From the NCBI GenBank assembly GCA_018970965.1, contig JAGWVG010000093.1, positions 1-6,781 on the forward strand: 6,781 nucleotides of DNA. Direction: 5' to 3'. The notes beneath the pieces are model-generated. The model had not been told where the DNA came from and searched no databases. It saw nothing but the letters and a program-made list of their open reading frames with translations. This DNA comes from Alphaproteobacteria bacterium (lineage in GTDB: Bacteria; Pseudomonadota; Alphaproteobacteria; Sphingomonadales; Sphingomonadaceae). This document shows positions 1 to 6,492 of this stretch, in pieces (the stretch's first letter is position 1; each line of letters begins with the position of its first letter). Position numbers and translations under genes: made by a program.

Positions 1-6
1 AGTCAT
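1..6 (-). CDS. Start of an unidentified gene running off the left edge (possible serine palmitoyltransferase)
   Basis: On the minus strand an ATG at positions 6-4 is followed by ACT, so only Met-Thr can be read before the window ends. It lies 41 nt downstream of the ACP stop codon on the same strand, and a purine-rich GAGACGG about 4 nt upstream could serve as a weak ribosome binding site. The identity is inference: in Caulobacter and sphingomonads an ACP of the type seen next door sits directly beside spt, the serine palmitoyltransferase that starts sphingolipid synthesis. Two codons cannot confirm that, and the ATG itself could be fortuitous. Confidence 0.3.
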
Positions 7-47
7 CGGTCCGTCTCTTTTGGCGATGGGGCAGGCTGGCGCGCGGC

Positions 48-290
48 TCAGCCCTTCAACTTGATCACGGCATCAACAAGCTGGCCAACATTTTCAATTT
101 CGGCCTGCATGTTCATGGTGATGATGATGTCAAATTCATCTTCCACAGCCGCTACGAAATCCATCACAGTCAAACTGTCCCATTCCAAATCATGCTGGAA
201 GGTGGTCGCATCGCTCAGGGCAACACCCTTTTTGTTGAAAGGCTCAATTTGCGTAGCAACTTGATCAAAAACGGTCTGGCGGTCTGTCAT
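48..290 (-). CDS. Acyl carrier protein, probably the specialised ACP of sphingolipid synthesis
   Basis: This is an 80-residue acidic protein with the normal length and helix pattern of an acyl carrier protein. The phosphopantetheine attachment motif is WDSL at residues 37-40, with Ser39 as the modified serine, followed by the recognition helix MDFVAAVEDEFDI (43-55). As holo-ACP it would carry an acyl chain on a 4'-phosphopantetheine arm in the cytoplasm. It is not the housekeeping AcpP: the residues before the serine are not the usual GADSL, and there is no fabG/fabF neighbour. The start is well supported by AAGGAAG about 5 nt upstream of the ATG. By family knowledge, ACPs of this kind sit beside spt in Caulobacter and sphingomonads and supply acyl groups for ceramide; a truncated gene on the same strand follows here. 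The ACP assignment is firm; the sphingolipid role is inferred. Confidence 0.93.
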   Translation of the reverse strand: MTDRQTVFDQVATQIEPFNKKGVALSDATTFQHDLEWDSLTVMDFVAAVEDEFDIIITMNMQAEIENVGQLVDAVIKLKG

Positions 291-337
291 ATTTCTTCCT
301 TAGCGGCTTTGCGGGCCTTGCCAAGCTGGGGTGGCCC

Positions 338-375
338 AAAAAGCGGTCGCGCCGGGGGACAAGTCACCCGGCGCG
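338..375 (-). terminator. Probable intrinsic terminator after fdxA
   Basis: On the minus strand a GC-rich inverted repeat spans 375-348: thirteen positions per arm with one mismatch (core GCGCCGGG/CCCGGCGC), closing on a very short loop centred at 361-362. A run of five T follows at 342-338, five to six bases after the stem. It lies 40 nt past the fdxA stop and 47 nt before the ACP start. The delayed, short U run makes it less than perfect, so it may terminate only partially or act as an mRNA 3'-end stabiliser. Confidence 0.65.
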
Positions 376-414
376 CCAAAATTCCATCATTGTGCGGCCA
401 TGCGCCACACGCGT

Positions 415-756
415 TTAGTCACCCTTGCCCGGCTCGGCCGAGAAATATTTGTCATATTTGCCGTCCTCACCCTTGTGATCGTCGGCATCGGCGGGCGTCT
501 GATCACCCTTACGGGTGACATTGGGCCATTGCGCCGAGAAGGTGTTGTTGAGCTCAAGCCATTTTTCGAGACCGCTTTCGGTATCTGGCAAAATGGCCTC
601 GGCCGGGCATTCCGGTTCGCACACGCCGCAATCAATGCATTCATTGGGGTTGATGACGAGCATATTCTCGCCCTCATAGAAGCAGTCGACCGGGCACACC
701 TCGACGCAATCCATATACTTGCACTTGATGCAGGCTTCGGTCACGACATAGGTCAT
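415..756 (-). CDS. fdxA: Seven-iron ferredoxin FdxA ([3Fe-4S][4Fe-4S])
   Basis: This 113-residue ferredoxin is a soluble cytoplasmic electron carrier. Its cysteines match the Azotobacter ferredoxin I pattern shifted by one residue. Cys9, Cys17 and Cys50 are the expected 3Fe-4S ligands; Cys21, Cys40, Cys43 and Cys46 are the 4Fe-4S ligands; Cys12 and Cys25 are the extra conserved cysteines. Both CP motifs (C21-P22, C50-P51) are present. The C-terminal half after residue 60 is the acidic tail usual in alphaproteobacterial FdxA, and the total length is typical. I place the start at the ATG at 756, not at the in-frame TTG 36 nt upstream, because the family begins MTYVV and AAAGGACC precedes this ATG by about 5 nt. 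The S4 gene ends 41 nt upstream on the same strand, so the two are probably co-transcribed. The redox partner is not evident. Confidence 0.96.
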   Translation of the reverse strand: MTYVVTEACIKCKYMDCVEVCPVDCFYEGENMLVINPNECIDCGVCEPECPAEAILPDTESGLEKWLELNNTFSAQWPNVTRKGDQTPADADDHKGEDGKYDKYFSAEPGKGD

Positions 757-797
757 TGCGGGTCCTTTCGGCGTTTCTAAACGTTTGAGCAAGATCG

Positions 798-1082
798 TTA
801 GAATGCCGCAACCGCTGCGTCAATTGGCTGTGCAGGGGTAAGCGCGGTATAATGGCTTCGGGCTTCGGATGCTGGCCCCCGTCGTGCCGGCAGCGCCTCT
901 ACCCGAATAACGTGCACTGCGCCATGCAGGGGCAAGGTAATCACAGATCCGGGCCGCACTTCGGCATGGGCACGAGTCACTGGCTGACCATCCATCCGCA
1001 CATGGCCTTCGCCAACAATTTTCTGCGCCAAGCTGCGGGTTTTGGTCAGCCGCGTGAAGAATAAAAATTTATCAAGCCGCAT
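798..1082 (-). CDS. Small S4-domain RNA-binding protein (Hsp15/HslR-like)
   Basis: This 94-residue basic protein has an S4 RNA-binding domain over roughly residues 1-48. The opening [19 protein letters not shown] and the following [23 protein letters not shown] stretch correspond to the S4 helix-turn and loop that bind structured rRNA. The segment around residues 67-78 ([12 protein letters not shown]) matches the short tail common in alphaproteobacterial Hsp15-like proteins. E. coli Hsp15 binds stalled 50S subunits carrying nascent-chain tRNA; a ribosome- or RNA-associated role is inferred here. The ATG lies 6 nt after the helicase stop codon with no clear Shine-Dalgarno sequence, which suggests translational coupling to the helicase. 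A helicase and an S4 protein in one unit points to RNA metabolism. Family assignment is firm; the exact substrate is unknown. Confidence 0.88.
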   Translation of the reverse strand: MRLDKFLFFTRLTKTRSLAQKIVGEGHVRMDGQPVTRAHAEVRPGSVITLPLHGAVHVIRVEALPARRGPASEARSHYTALTPAQPIDAAVAAF

Positions 1083-1088
1083 GCGTCG

Positions 1089-3596
1089 TTAACGCTTCAA
1101 CTGGCTTAAGGCTGCAAAGGCGGCGTTGACGGGTGTTTGCCGTTCGGCGCGCCGGGGGCGGCCACGCCAACGCCAGCCATGGCCCGGCGCGCTGCCTGCA
1201 GGCAAAAATCCTAAAGCGCGCATAATCCGGCCAAGCGTTGCGTTGCCCACGCCCAACGATGTGGCAAGCGCAGGGTTTAGGATGGCCGTGCGATCTTTGC
1301 CGCGGGCATCATGCGCGGCGCGCGCAATTTTCTCGACCAGATCAACCCGCAACATCTGATCGCCAAAGCGTCGATAGCCCGCTTGATGTGCCGCCGCCGC
1401 TAAGGCGGGTGCGGGTTTATCCAACAGGCCCAGTCCAGCAAGGGGAAGCGGCGGCATCGGGACATCCGCGCGCACCGCAAGCAGCGCCAGCCGCACCCGG
1501 CTTGGCTCTGGCTTCAGTATCGAGGGGATGAATAGGTCAAGCGTGCCAACAACAATCCCCATATGATGCAAGGCGTGACGATCCTTGCGGTCCAAAGTTG
1601 CAAGGGCGGCATCCACCAGATTGCGCTGCAAGACCCCGCCTTGATCAGCCAGTTGTGCCAATATGCCGCGCAAACTGGCGGGCGTATCCGCTTGGCGCGC
1701 CGCGTGGGCGATTTTAGCTAATGGTCCCACACGCTGGCGGACGCGTTTCTCCAGCCATGTTGCGGCGCGCTGTTCAATCAATTGGCGTGCGGCCGCATCA
1801 AGGCGCGCAATGCTCGGGTCCAGCACCAACCGGGGGTCAAGCAAGCTCCGCCCCGCCTTCAGATGCGCGATGGGCAGGCCTTGGTAAGCCAGGCGCACCG
1901 GCATGCCGGCCTCTGTCAGTAGGTGAAACGCAGCATCGGGTGCTTCTGACAGACGCTGTGCGCGCCGCGCCAATTCTTTTGGAAGGCGCAATTCAGCCGC
2001 CGCCAATAGGCGTTTATGGTCTTGCCCGCGTGCTGCGGCATCGGGTGTAAAGCGAAAGCCGTGGAGCGCGCCAATCGTCTCGCCATCAACGGATACAGCC
2101 CCTGCTTCATCCACCTCGACATCCAGCAAAGCCGGGTCATGCCCAATGGATTTCATCAGCACTGAGGTCCGCCGATCCACAAAGCGCTCGGTAAGCTTTT
2201 GGTGAAGCGCGTCGGACAATTTAAGCTCCAGCGTGCGCGTCTTTTCTGCCCAATGTGCCGGATCATCGAGCCAATCCGCCCGATGCGCCACATAAGACCA
2301 GGTCCGAACAGCAGCGATGCGGGCCGCAACCGTCTCCACATCGCCCTGAACGCTGTCGAGCCGGGCCAATTCTTGCGCAAACCAAGCCGCGGGAATGGTG
2401 CCCCTGCCGTCGCTGATAAAGCCGAAGATTTGGCTTACCAATCGCGCATGATGGTCAGCACCTGTTTTGCGGAAATCAGGCAGGCCGCAGGCCGACCAAA
2501 GCCGGGCAACCATCTTTGTCCCGCGTGCGCGGTCACGCACCGCGGGGTCTGTTTCCAGAACGCGCAGCACGGAAAGATCAATCGCTTCGGGCGCGGCGCG
2601 CAGGACCGGTCCCTCGGGACGAACGTCCAGCGAGTCCATGAGGGTTTCAATCGAGTGAAAATCTAAATCGGGGTTCCGCCAGAGCAAATGGTCCATTGGC
2701 GCAAAATGATGGTCCTCAATCCGCTCAATTTCCTGTTCGGTAAATTCGGCGCTGTCTGGCCCGCCCGCCAACACACCAAAGCTGCCATCGCGCTGATGAC
2801 GCCCGGCCCGGCCCGCAATTTGCGCCATTTCGGGCAGGCGGAGCCGTCGCTGGCGTTTGCCGTCAAATTTGGTGAGGCTGGCAAAGGCTACATGGCCGAC
2901 ATCCATGTTGAGCCCCATGCCAATCGCATCTGTCGCCACCAGATAATCGACTTCGCCCGCCTGATACATCGCGACTTGCGCATTACGTGTGGCAGGGGAA
3001 AGCGCGCCCATCACGACTGCGCAGCCGCCGCGTGTCCGCCGCAGCATTTCAGCCACGGCATAGACATGCTCGGCTGAGAAGGCGACGATGGCGGTGCGCG
3101 GTGGCAAGCGAGAGAGTTTTTTCGGCCCGGCATAGCTGAGCTGCGAAAAGCGCGGGCGTGAGATGATCTCGGCCTCGGGCACCAGCGCGCGGATCATCGG
3201 GGTCATACTCGCTGAACCCAAAATCATTGTTTCTTCGCGGCCCCGTGCGCGCAGCAGACGATCGGTAAAGATATGCCCGCGTTCCTCGTCTGCGCCCAGT
3301 TGCGCTTCATCTAAAGCGACAAAGGCAACGTCGCGATCCACCGGCATCGATTCTGCGGTACACAGCAGCCAGCGCGCGTCGGGCGGCAAAATCTTCTCTT
3401 CGCCAGTAATCAGCCCAACATGACGCTCTCCCTTGATGCGAACCACGCGGTCATAAACTTCGCGCGCCAAAAGCCGCAGCGGAAAGCCCATAATGCCGCT
3501 GGAATGGGCGCAGAGCCGCTCCACCGCAAGGTGCGTCTTGCCTGTGTTGGTCGGCCCCAAAACCGCCGTTATTGCTGAACGCGCAAACTGGCTCAT
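1089..3596 (-). CDS. SUV3-type superfamily 2 ATP-dependent RNA helicase
   Basis: The protein has 835 residues and resembles mitochondrial SUV3 (SUPV3L1), the helicase partner of RNA degradation enzymes. Visible helicase motifs in order are Walker A GPTNTGKT (14-21), the Walker B variant DEAQ (96-99), motif III GSAS (127-130), motif V VATDAIGMGLN (220-230) and motif VI QIAGRAGR (259-266). The two RecA-like domains therefore occupy about residues 8-300. The remaining 530 residues are an extended C-terminal region ending in an Arg-rich segment and a short basic tail. I chose the ATG at 3596; an in-frame TTG 42 nt upstream would add a 14-residue extension unlike the family, whose P-loop lies close to the N-terminus. 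A small hairpin lies 12 nt upstream of the ATG. It is the first gene of a probable helicase-S4-fdxA unit and is divergent from the M23 gene. Function in RNA unwinding is inferred from the family; bacterial members are poorly studied. Confidence 0.93.
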   Translation of the reverse strand: MSQFARSAITAVLGPTNTGKTHLAVERLCAHSSGIMGFPLRLLAREVYDRVVRIKGERHVGLITGEEKILPPDARWLLCTAESMPVDRDVAFVALDEAQLGADEERGHIFTDRLLRARGREETMILGSASMTPMIRALVPEAEIISRPRFSQLSYAGPKKLSRLPPRTAIVAFSAEHVYAVAEMLRRTRGGCAVVMGALSPATRNAQVAMYQAGEVDYLVATDAIGMGLNMDVGHVAFASLTKFDGKRQRRLRLPEMAQIAGRAGRHQRDGSFGVLAGGPDSAEFTEQEIERIEDHHFAPMDHLLWRNPDLDFHSIETLMDSLDVRPEGPVLRAAPEAIDLSVLRVLETDPAVRDRARGTKMVARLWSACGLPDFRKTGADHHARLVSQIFGFISDGRGTIPAAWFAQELARLDSVQGDVETVAARIAAVRTWSYVAHRADWLDDPAHWAEKTRTLELKLSDALHQKLTERFVDRRTSVLMKSIGHDPALLDVEVDEAGAVSVDGETIGALHGFRFTPDAAARGQDHKRLLAAAELRLPKELARRAQRLSEAPDAAFHLLTEAGMPVRLAYQGLPIAHLKAGRSLLDPRLVLDPSIARLDAAARQLIEQRAATWLEKRVRQRVGPLAKIAHAARQADTPASLRGILAQLADQGGVLQRNLVDAALATLDRKDRHALHHMGIVVGTLDLFIPSILKPEPSRVRLALLAVRADVPMPPLPLAGLGLLDKPAPALAAAAHQAGYRRFGDQMLRVDLVEKIARAAHDARGKDRTAILNPALATSLGVGNATLGRIMRALGFLPAGSAPGHGWRWRGRPRRAERQTPVNAAFAALSQLKR

Positions 3597-3735
3597 ATGG
3601 CGTAGATTGCCTGTCGCCAGGCATGAGGCAAGGGGCAATTTTGTATAGGCCGCTCAGCGCGACATTGGCCCTGCCTCGCCCTGTCATAGCTGGCCTGTCA
3701 ACAGGGCCTTAACCCTTTTGGGCTAGGCAGATTTC
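3597..3735. promoter_or_regulatory. Divergent intergenic region between the helicase and the M23 peptidase genes
   Basis: These 139 bp must hold the promoters of both divergent genes. A TTGACA -35-like hexamer occurs on the minus strand at 3701-3696 but has no good -10 at 16-18 nt. A TATACA -10-like hexamer on the minus strand near 3657-3652 lacks a matching -35. The heptamer CCTGTCA occurs at 3680-3686 and again at 3694-3700, the second copy sitting in the imperfect palindrome CCTGTCAACAGG. No confident promoter can be assigned from this. Confidence 0.5.
3608..3623 (-). other. Hairpin in the presumed leader of the helicase mRNA
   Basis: The sequence TGCCTGtcgcCAGGCA forms a perfect 6-bp stem with a 4-base loop, 11 nt upstream of the helicase ATG at 3596. 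On the helicase (minus) strand the 3' arm ends in AGGCA, the only purine-rich stretch near the start. A fold here could therefore affect ribosome access. It has no U tract, so it is not a terminator. The stem is visible; regulatory function is a guess. Confidence 0.35.
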
Positions 3736-4680
3736 ATGGCAGGCTTCGGCATAAAATATCGGCTTTGGGCAGTCAGCGGGGCGGCGCTTCTTGCGGCGCC
3801 TGCATTGGCTTTGCGACTGTCGCCCGCGCCCATTTTGCTTGATGCGCCGTATGTTGAGACAGCGCCCGTGCCCAGCGCTCAGCCAGTCCAACAAAATCGT
3901 CCTGTACGCTATTCTGGCAAAGTGATTGACGGGCTTTATGCCAGTCTCCGGGCTGCTGGCGTTGGCATTCAGCCGGCGCAAGAGAGCTTGAGGGCATTGG
4001 GGGCGCATATTGATTTTGCGACGGATGTGACTGCCGACACGCAATTTGATGTTGTGCTCGCTGGCGCTGAGCAAAATGATCGTTCGGTAGTGTATATCAG
4101 CCTTTCGAGCCCCGCCCATAATGTGCAACTGGTGCCTGTTGGCCGCGCGGGCGCGCCGCGTTGGGCGGATATTGCAGGGCCAGATACGGGTGGTGGAGGC
4201 TTGGTACAGCCGGTGCCGCAAGCGCATACATCTTCGGGCTTTGGGCTGCGCTGGCACCCATTATTGGGCTATTCGCGCTTTCATAAAGGCGTGGATTATG
4301 CGGCTGCATCGGGCACACCAATTTATGCTGTGGCTGACGGCGTTGTCACGCGCGCGGGTTGGGCGGGCGGCTATGGTCAATTGGTGCGCCTCGGGCATGG
4401 CGGCGGAGTAGAGACGGCTTATGCGCATATGCAGCGCATTGCAGTGCGTGCTGGCGCCAGCGTCACACAGGGGCAGATTATTGGTTATGTTGGGACGACG
4501 GGGCTATCGACGGGCCCGCACCTTCATTTCGAGGTCTATCGCGATGGCGATGCCATTGATCCGTCCGCGCTCACCCAGATTGTGCGGCCTGGGCTTAGTG
4601 ATGCGCAGCGGGTGGCATGGCGGGGGCGTGTGGCCCAGTTGTTGGCGATCGCCGTTACCGCACCGCCCCTTGGCGGATAA
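3736..4680 (+). CDS. Exported M23-family (LytM/MepM-like) peptidoglycan endopeptidase
   Basis: This 314-residue protein begins with a Sec signal peptide: Lys7/Arg9, a hydrophobic stretch over 10-25 and an ALA cleavage site at 23-25. It therefore acts in the periplasm. Residues about 57-125 (GLYASLRAAG, then HIDFATDVTADTQFDVVL) resemble the region preceding the catalytic domain in MepM/YebA-type enzymes. The M23 zinc peptidase domain spans about 165-275. Zinc ligands are His183 and Asp187 (HKGVD) and His264 of HLH; His231 (AYAHM) and His262 complete the active site, so the enzyme should be active on peptidoglycan cross-bridges. It is shorter than E. coli MepM and has no obvious LysM domain. 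The start is the first ATG giving a complete signal peptide, with only a weak ribosome binding site. Its last 26 bp overlap the convergent nucleotidyltransferase gene. The precise bond cleaved cannot be read from sequence. Confidence 0.93.
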   Translation: MAGFGIKYRLWAVSGAALLAAPALALRLSPAPILLDAPYVETAPVPSAQPVQQNRPVRYSGKVIDGLYASLRAAGVGIQPAQESLRALGAHIDFATDVTADTQFDVVLAGAEQNDRSVVYISLSSPAHNVQLVPVGRAGAPRWADIAGPDTGGGGLVQPVPQAHTSSGFGLRWHPLLGYSRFHKGVDYAAASGTPIYAVADGVVTRAGWAGGYGQLVRLGHGGGVETAYAHMQRIAVRAGASVTQGQIIGYVGTTGLSTGPHLHFEVYRDGDAIDPSALTQIVRPGLSDAQRVAWRGRVAQLLAIAVTAPPLGG

Positions 4681-5524
4681 GTTTGGGGACCAGAACCACC
4701 GCTGCCAATAACGGGTGTCGCCGCTGCCAAGGCTTGAGTTGAATGGATGTGCCAGCATGGCGGTTGATCTTCCACGCAAGATATTCAATGCCGCCAGCAA
4801 AGGTGAGGCTCGCTTTTGCAAGCCGCAAGACACTCACCCATTTTCCGCGCCGACGCAGCTGTGCCCATCTGCGCTCCGCAACCAGCCTAGTGGATGGTTT
4901 GGTCAGGGGAATCGCTGAACCAAAACGGCGGTAGCGTTCGATATCTGCATCCACAATCGCATCGGGCCGCGCATTGCGCTCAGCGCGCAGTTCGCACTGA
5001 TAGGTGCGCGTAAAGGCAGCGCGCCAAATGTCGATTGGGTCAGGAGAGGCGGCAAGCGGCTGGGCGAGGGCAAAGGCGGTGGGTGCCGCCTGTGCCACGG
5101 CTTCTATGGCATCTGCCCGCGCATTGGCATCTGCCGCCCAAACCAAACGCGTTGGTTGCGCAAAGCGCGCCCAAACCGAAACTGTTTTGGCCTCAGGCTG
5201 ATTAAGCGCTGCAAAGTCAGCCATGCTTAAGACAGCATATTTCGCCGCCAGCCCGCCATGAGTGAAGGGAAAGACGTTGGGTGGGATCAGCTTATTCGCC
5301 CAAGCAAGCCAAGGCTTGGTATATGCCGCCCGATAATCTGAGACGATCAGGTAAAAATCGAGCATGAGCCCATCCAGCTGGTCTTCCCGCAGACAGGATC
5401 CGTAAAACAGCACCGCGCGAGAGGCCGCGCCATGCGCTGCGGCGATGGCCTCGGCCATTGCGCGCACTTGAGGCTGAACGGGGAGCTCCAGTTCTTGCCG
5501 GACCAGCGCTGGCAGGTCGTTCAC
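4655..5524 (-). CDS. Tam41-like nucleotidyltransferase-fold protein (possible CDP-lipid synthase or head-group cytidylyltransferase)
   Basis: The protein has 289 residues. The N-terminal part shows a nucleotidyltransferase signature: FYGS at 40-43, MLDF at 54-57 with Asp56, and Asp63 in the following IVSD. IPPNV (80-84) and KYAVLS (95-100), then a W-R-F-x-Q-P stretch near 118-123, follow the order of conserved segments in mitochondrial Tam41, which converts phosphatidic acid and CTP to CDP-diacylglycerol. The C-terminal third is Arg-rich and carries a mildly hydrophobic segment near the end, compatible with membrane-surface attachment; no signal peptide is seen. The GTG start overlaps the TGA stop of the upstream lipid kinase in a GTGA tetramer, so coupled translation is expected and the substrate is probably that kinase's product. 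Alternatives are a cytidylyltransferase for a ceramide head group, such as the phosphoglycerate cytidylyltransferase reported in Caulobacter (CpgD), or an inactive scaffold. The fold is fairly sure; the substrate is not. Confidence 0.75.
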   Translation of the reverse strand: MNDLPALVRQELELPVQPQVRAMAEAIAAAHGAASRAVLFYGSCLREDQLDGLMLDFYLIVSDYRAAYTKPWLAWANKLIPPNVFPFTHGGLAAKYAVLSMADFAALNQPEAKTVSVWARFAQPTRLVWAADANARADAIEAVAQAAPTAFALAQPLAASPDPIDIWRAAFTRTYQCELRAERNARPDAIVDADIERYRRFGSAIPLTKPSTRLVAERRWAQLRRRGKWVSVLRLAKASLTFAGGIEYLAWKINRHAGTSIQLKPWQRRHPLLAAVVLVPKLIRQGAVR

Positions 5525-6489
5525 GTTGCCAGCTTTACAAAATGAACCGGCGGTGTCGCGCGCAGCACGATCGGGCGTCCGCGGGTCGCGTGAAACGTTT
5601 CGCCATCCAAAATGACGCGAGTGTGATCGCTTTCAATGCGGATGATATCGCCTTGCTGCACATGCACGCCCGCAACTGGCTCAACCCCTAATCGGCCCGC
5701 AAGTGCCGCAAATAGGCCCCGCGCCAATGCGCGGCCAGATTGCTCAATTGCCAGCAACTTAAGCCCAACTGGCCCTTGCGTGCCCGTGCGCCCGTTCAGC
5801 AACAGCTTTTCAAGCGTGGTGACGATTAAGAAGGAAAAGCGCCTTGTGCCTTCGCCATCCCGGATCAGCGAGACCGAGACGGGGTTAGGCCGGGGCGGTA
5901 GCAGCCGCCCGCGAATGCCCGTCAGCATCGCAAAAATGGCCGCGAACGCGGCAATTAAATGGCACAATGTATTGGGTAAGCCCGTGGGGTAAAGCTTCTC
6001 GCGGCAATAGAGGATGGTATCTGCCAGCCCAGCGCCGCCTAAGAACATGCCAAGCACAGGGCGATTGCCATGCTCGCCCTCGCTCAACGAAATTAACTCC
6101 CGCTTCACAATATGCGGGTCCATATCTTTGCGAGCGATCTTTAAAAATTGATCCAGCACACCAATCGGGTCTGAATCCGCCCCGAGGTCGAGTGCGATCA
6201 AATTGGTCTTGCCATTGGGCAACACCGCCAAGGGCGGCACAGAGGTGCCAAAATAACCGCCATGATAAATTTCGGTCAGCGCGGCCTGCACCGTGCCATC
6301 GCCCCCGTTTAAAACCAAAAGCCGCGGCGCGACTTGGGCAATCGAGCGCAGCGCCTCGCCAATCTGACTGAGATCTTCCACCTCATAATGGAAAATCTCT
6401 GGATGCTCGGCGCAATAGCAGCGGATATCCGGCAAAAAGGCCCGATTTCCCGTGGAGTTGGGGTTGGACAAGAGCGCAAGGGTTGTCAT
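5521..6489 (-). CDS. Diacylglycerol-kinase-family lipid kinase (diacylglycerol or ceramide kinase candidate)
   Basis: This 322-residue protein has the diacylglycerol/sphingosine-kinase catalytic fold. The phosphate-binding start SNPNSTGN is at residues 8-15, the nucleotide loop GGDGT at 62-66, and the family DGE motif at 295-297. It would transfer phosphate from ATP to a lipid hydroxyl at the inner face of the cytoplasmic membrane. Where DgkB/YegS-like kinases have PxGTxND, this protein has PNGKTN at 91-96. A hydrophobic stretch at 178-190 (LIAAFAAIFAMLT) could aid membrane contact. The ATG lies 3 nt after the stop of the DUF2141-type gene and the 3' end overlaps the Tam41-like gene by 4 nt. 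Caulobacter ceramide kinase CpgB belongs to this superfamily and is encoded near spt, so ceramide is a reasonable substrate alongside diacylglycerol. Kinase assignment is firm; the substrate is inferred. Confidence 0.88.
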   Translation of the reverse strand: MTTLALLSNPNSTGNRAFLPDIRCYCAEHPEIFHYEVEDLSQIGEALRSIAQVAPRLLVLNGGDGTVQAALTEIYHGGYFGTSVPPLAVLPNGKTNLIALDLGADSDPIGVLDQFLKIARKDMDPHIVKRELISLSEGEHGNRPVLGMFLGGAGLADTILYCREKLYPTGLPNTLCHLIAAFAAIFAMLTGIRGRLLPPRPNPVSVSLIRDGEGTRRFSFLIVTTLEKLLLNGRTGTQGPVGLKLLAIEQSGRALARGLFAALAGRLGVEPVAGVHVQQGDIIRIESDHTRVILDGETFHATRGRPIVLRATPPVHFVKLAT

Positions 6490-6492
6490 CGA

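Noticed and set aside
10..60. Possible terminator between the ACP and the left-edge gene
   Set aside because: Only a 5-bp GGCTG/CAGCC pairing with a long loop and no T run can be found, too weak to call; the genes are more likely co-transcribed.
331..780. 149-codon open frame on the plus strand across fdxA
   Set aside because: It is antisense to the certain ferredoxin gene, its product resembles no family I know, and long antisense frames are expected in GC-rich coding DNA.
757..792. Upstream TTG start for fdxA adding 12 residues
   Set aside because: The family starts at MTYVV, and the ATG at 756 has a good AAAGGACC ribosome binding site; the TTG has no support.
2199..2666. 155-codon plus-strand open frame inside the helicase gene
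   Set aside because: It lies wholly antisense to the SUV3-like coding sequence, and the translated product is rich in Arg, Pro and Cys with no recognisable domain.
3597..3638. Upstream TTG start for the helicase adding 14 residues
   Set aside because: The added residues cover the hairpin region and do not look like helicase sequence; the ATG at 3596 gives the expected short lead into the P-loop.
3696..3701. TTGACA as a sigma-70 promoter for the helicase
   Set aside because: No acceptable -10 hexamer lies 16-18 nt downstream on the minus strand, so a promoter cannot be claimed from the -35 match alone.
3709..4257. 182-codon minus-strand open frame across the M23 gene
   Set aside because: It is antisense to a gene with intact signal peptide and catalytic motifs; the product looks like random Arg-rich shadow translation.
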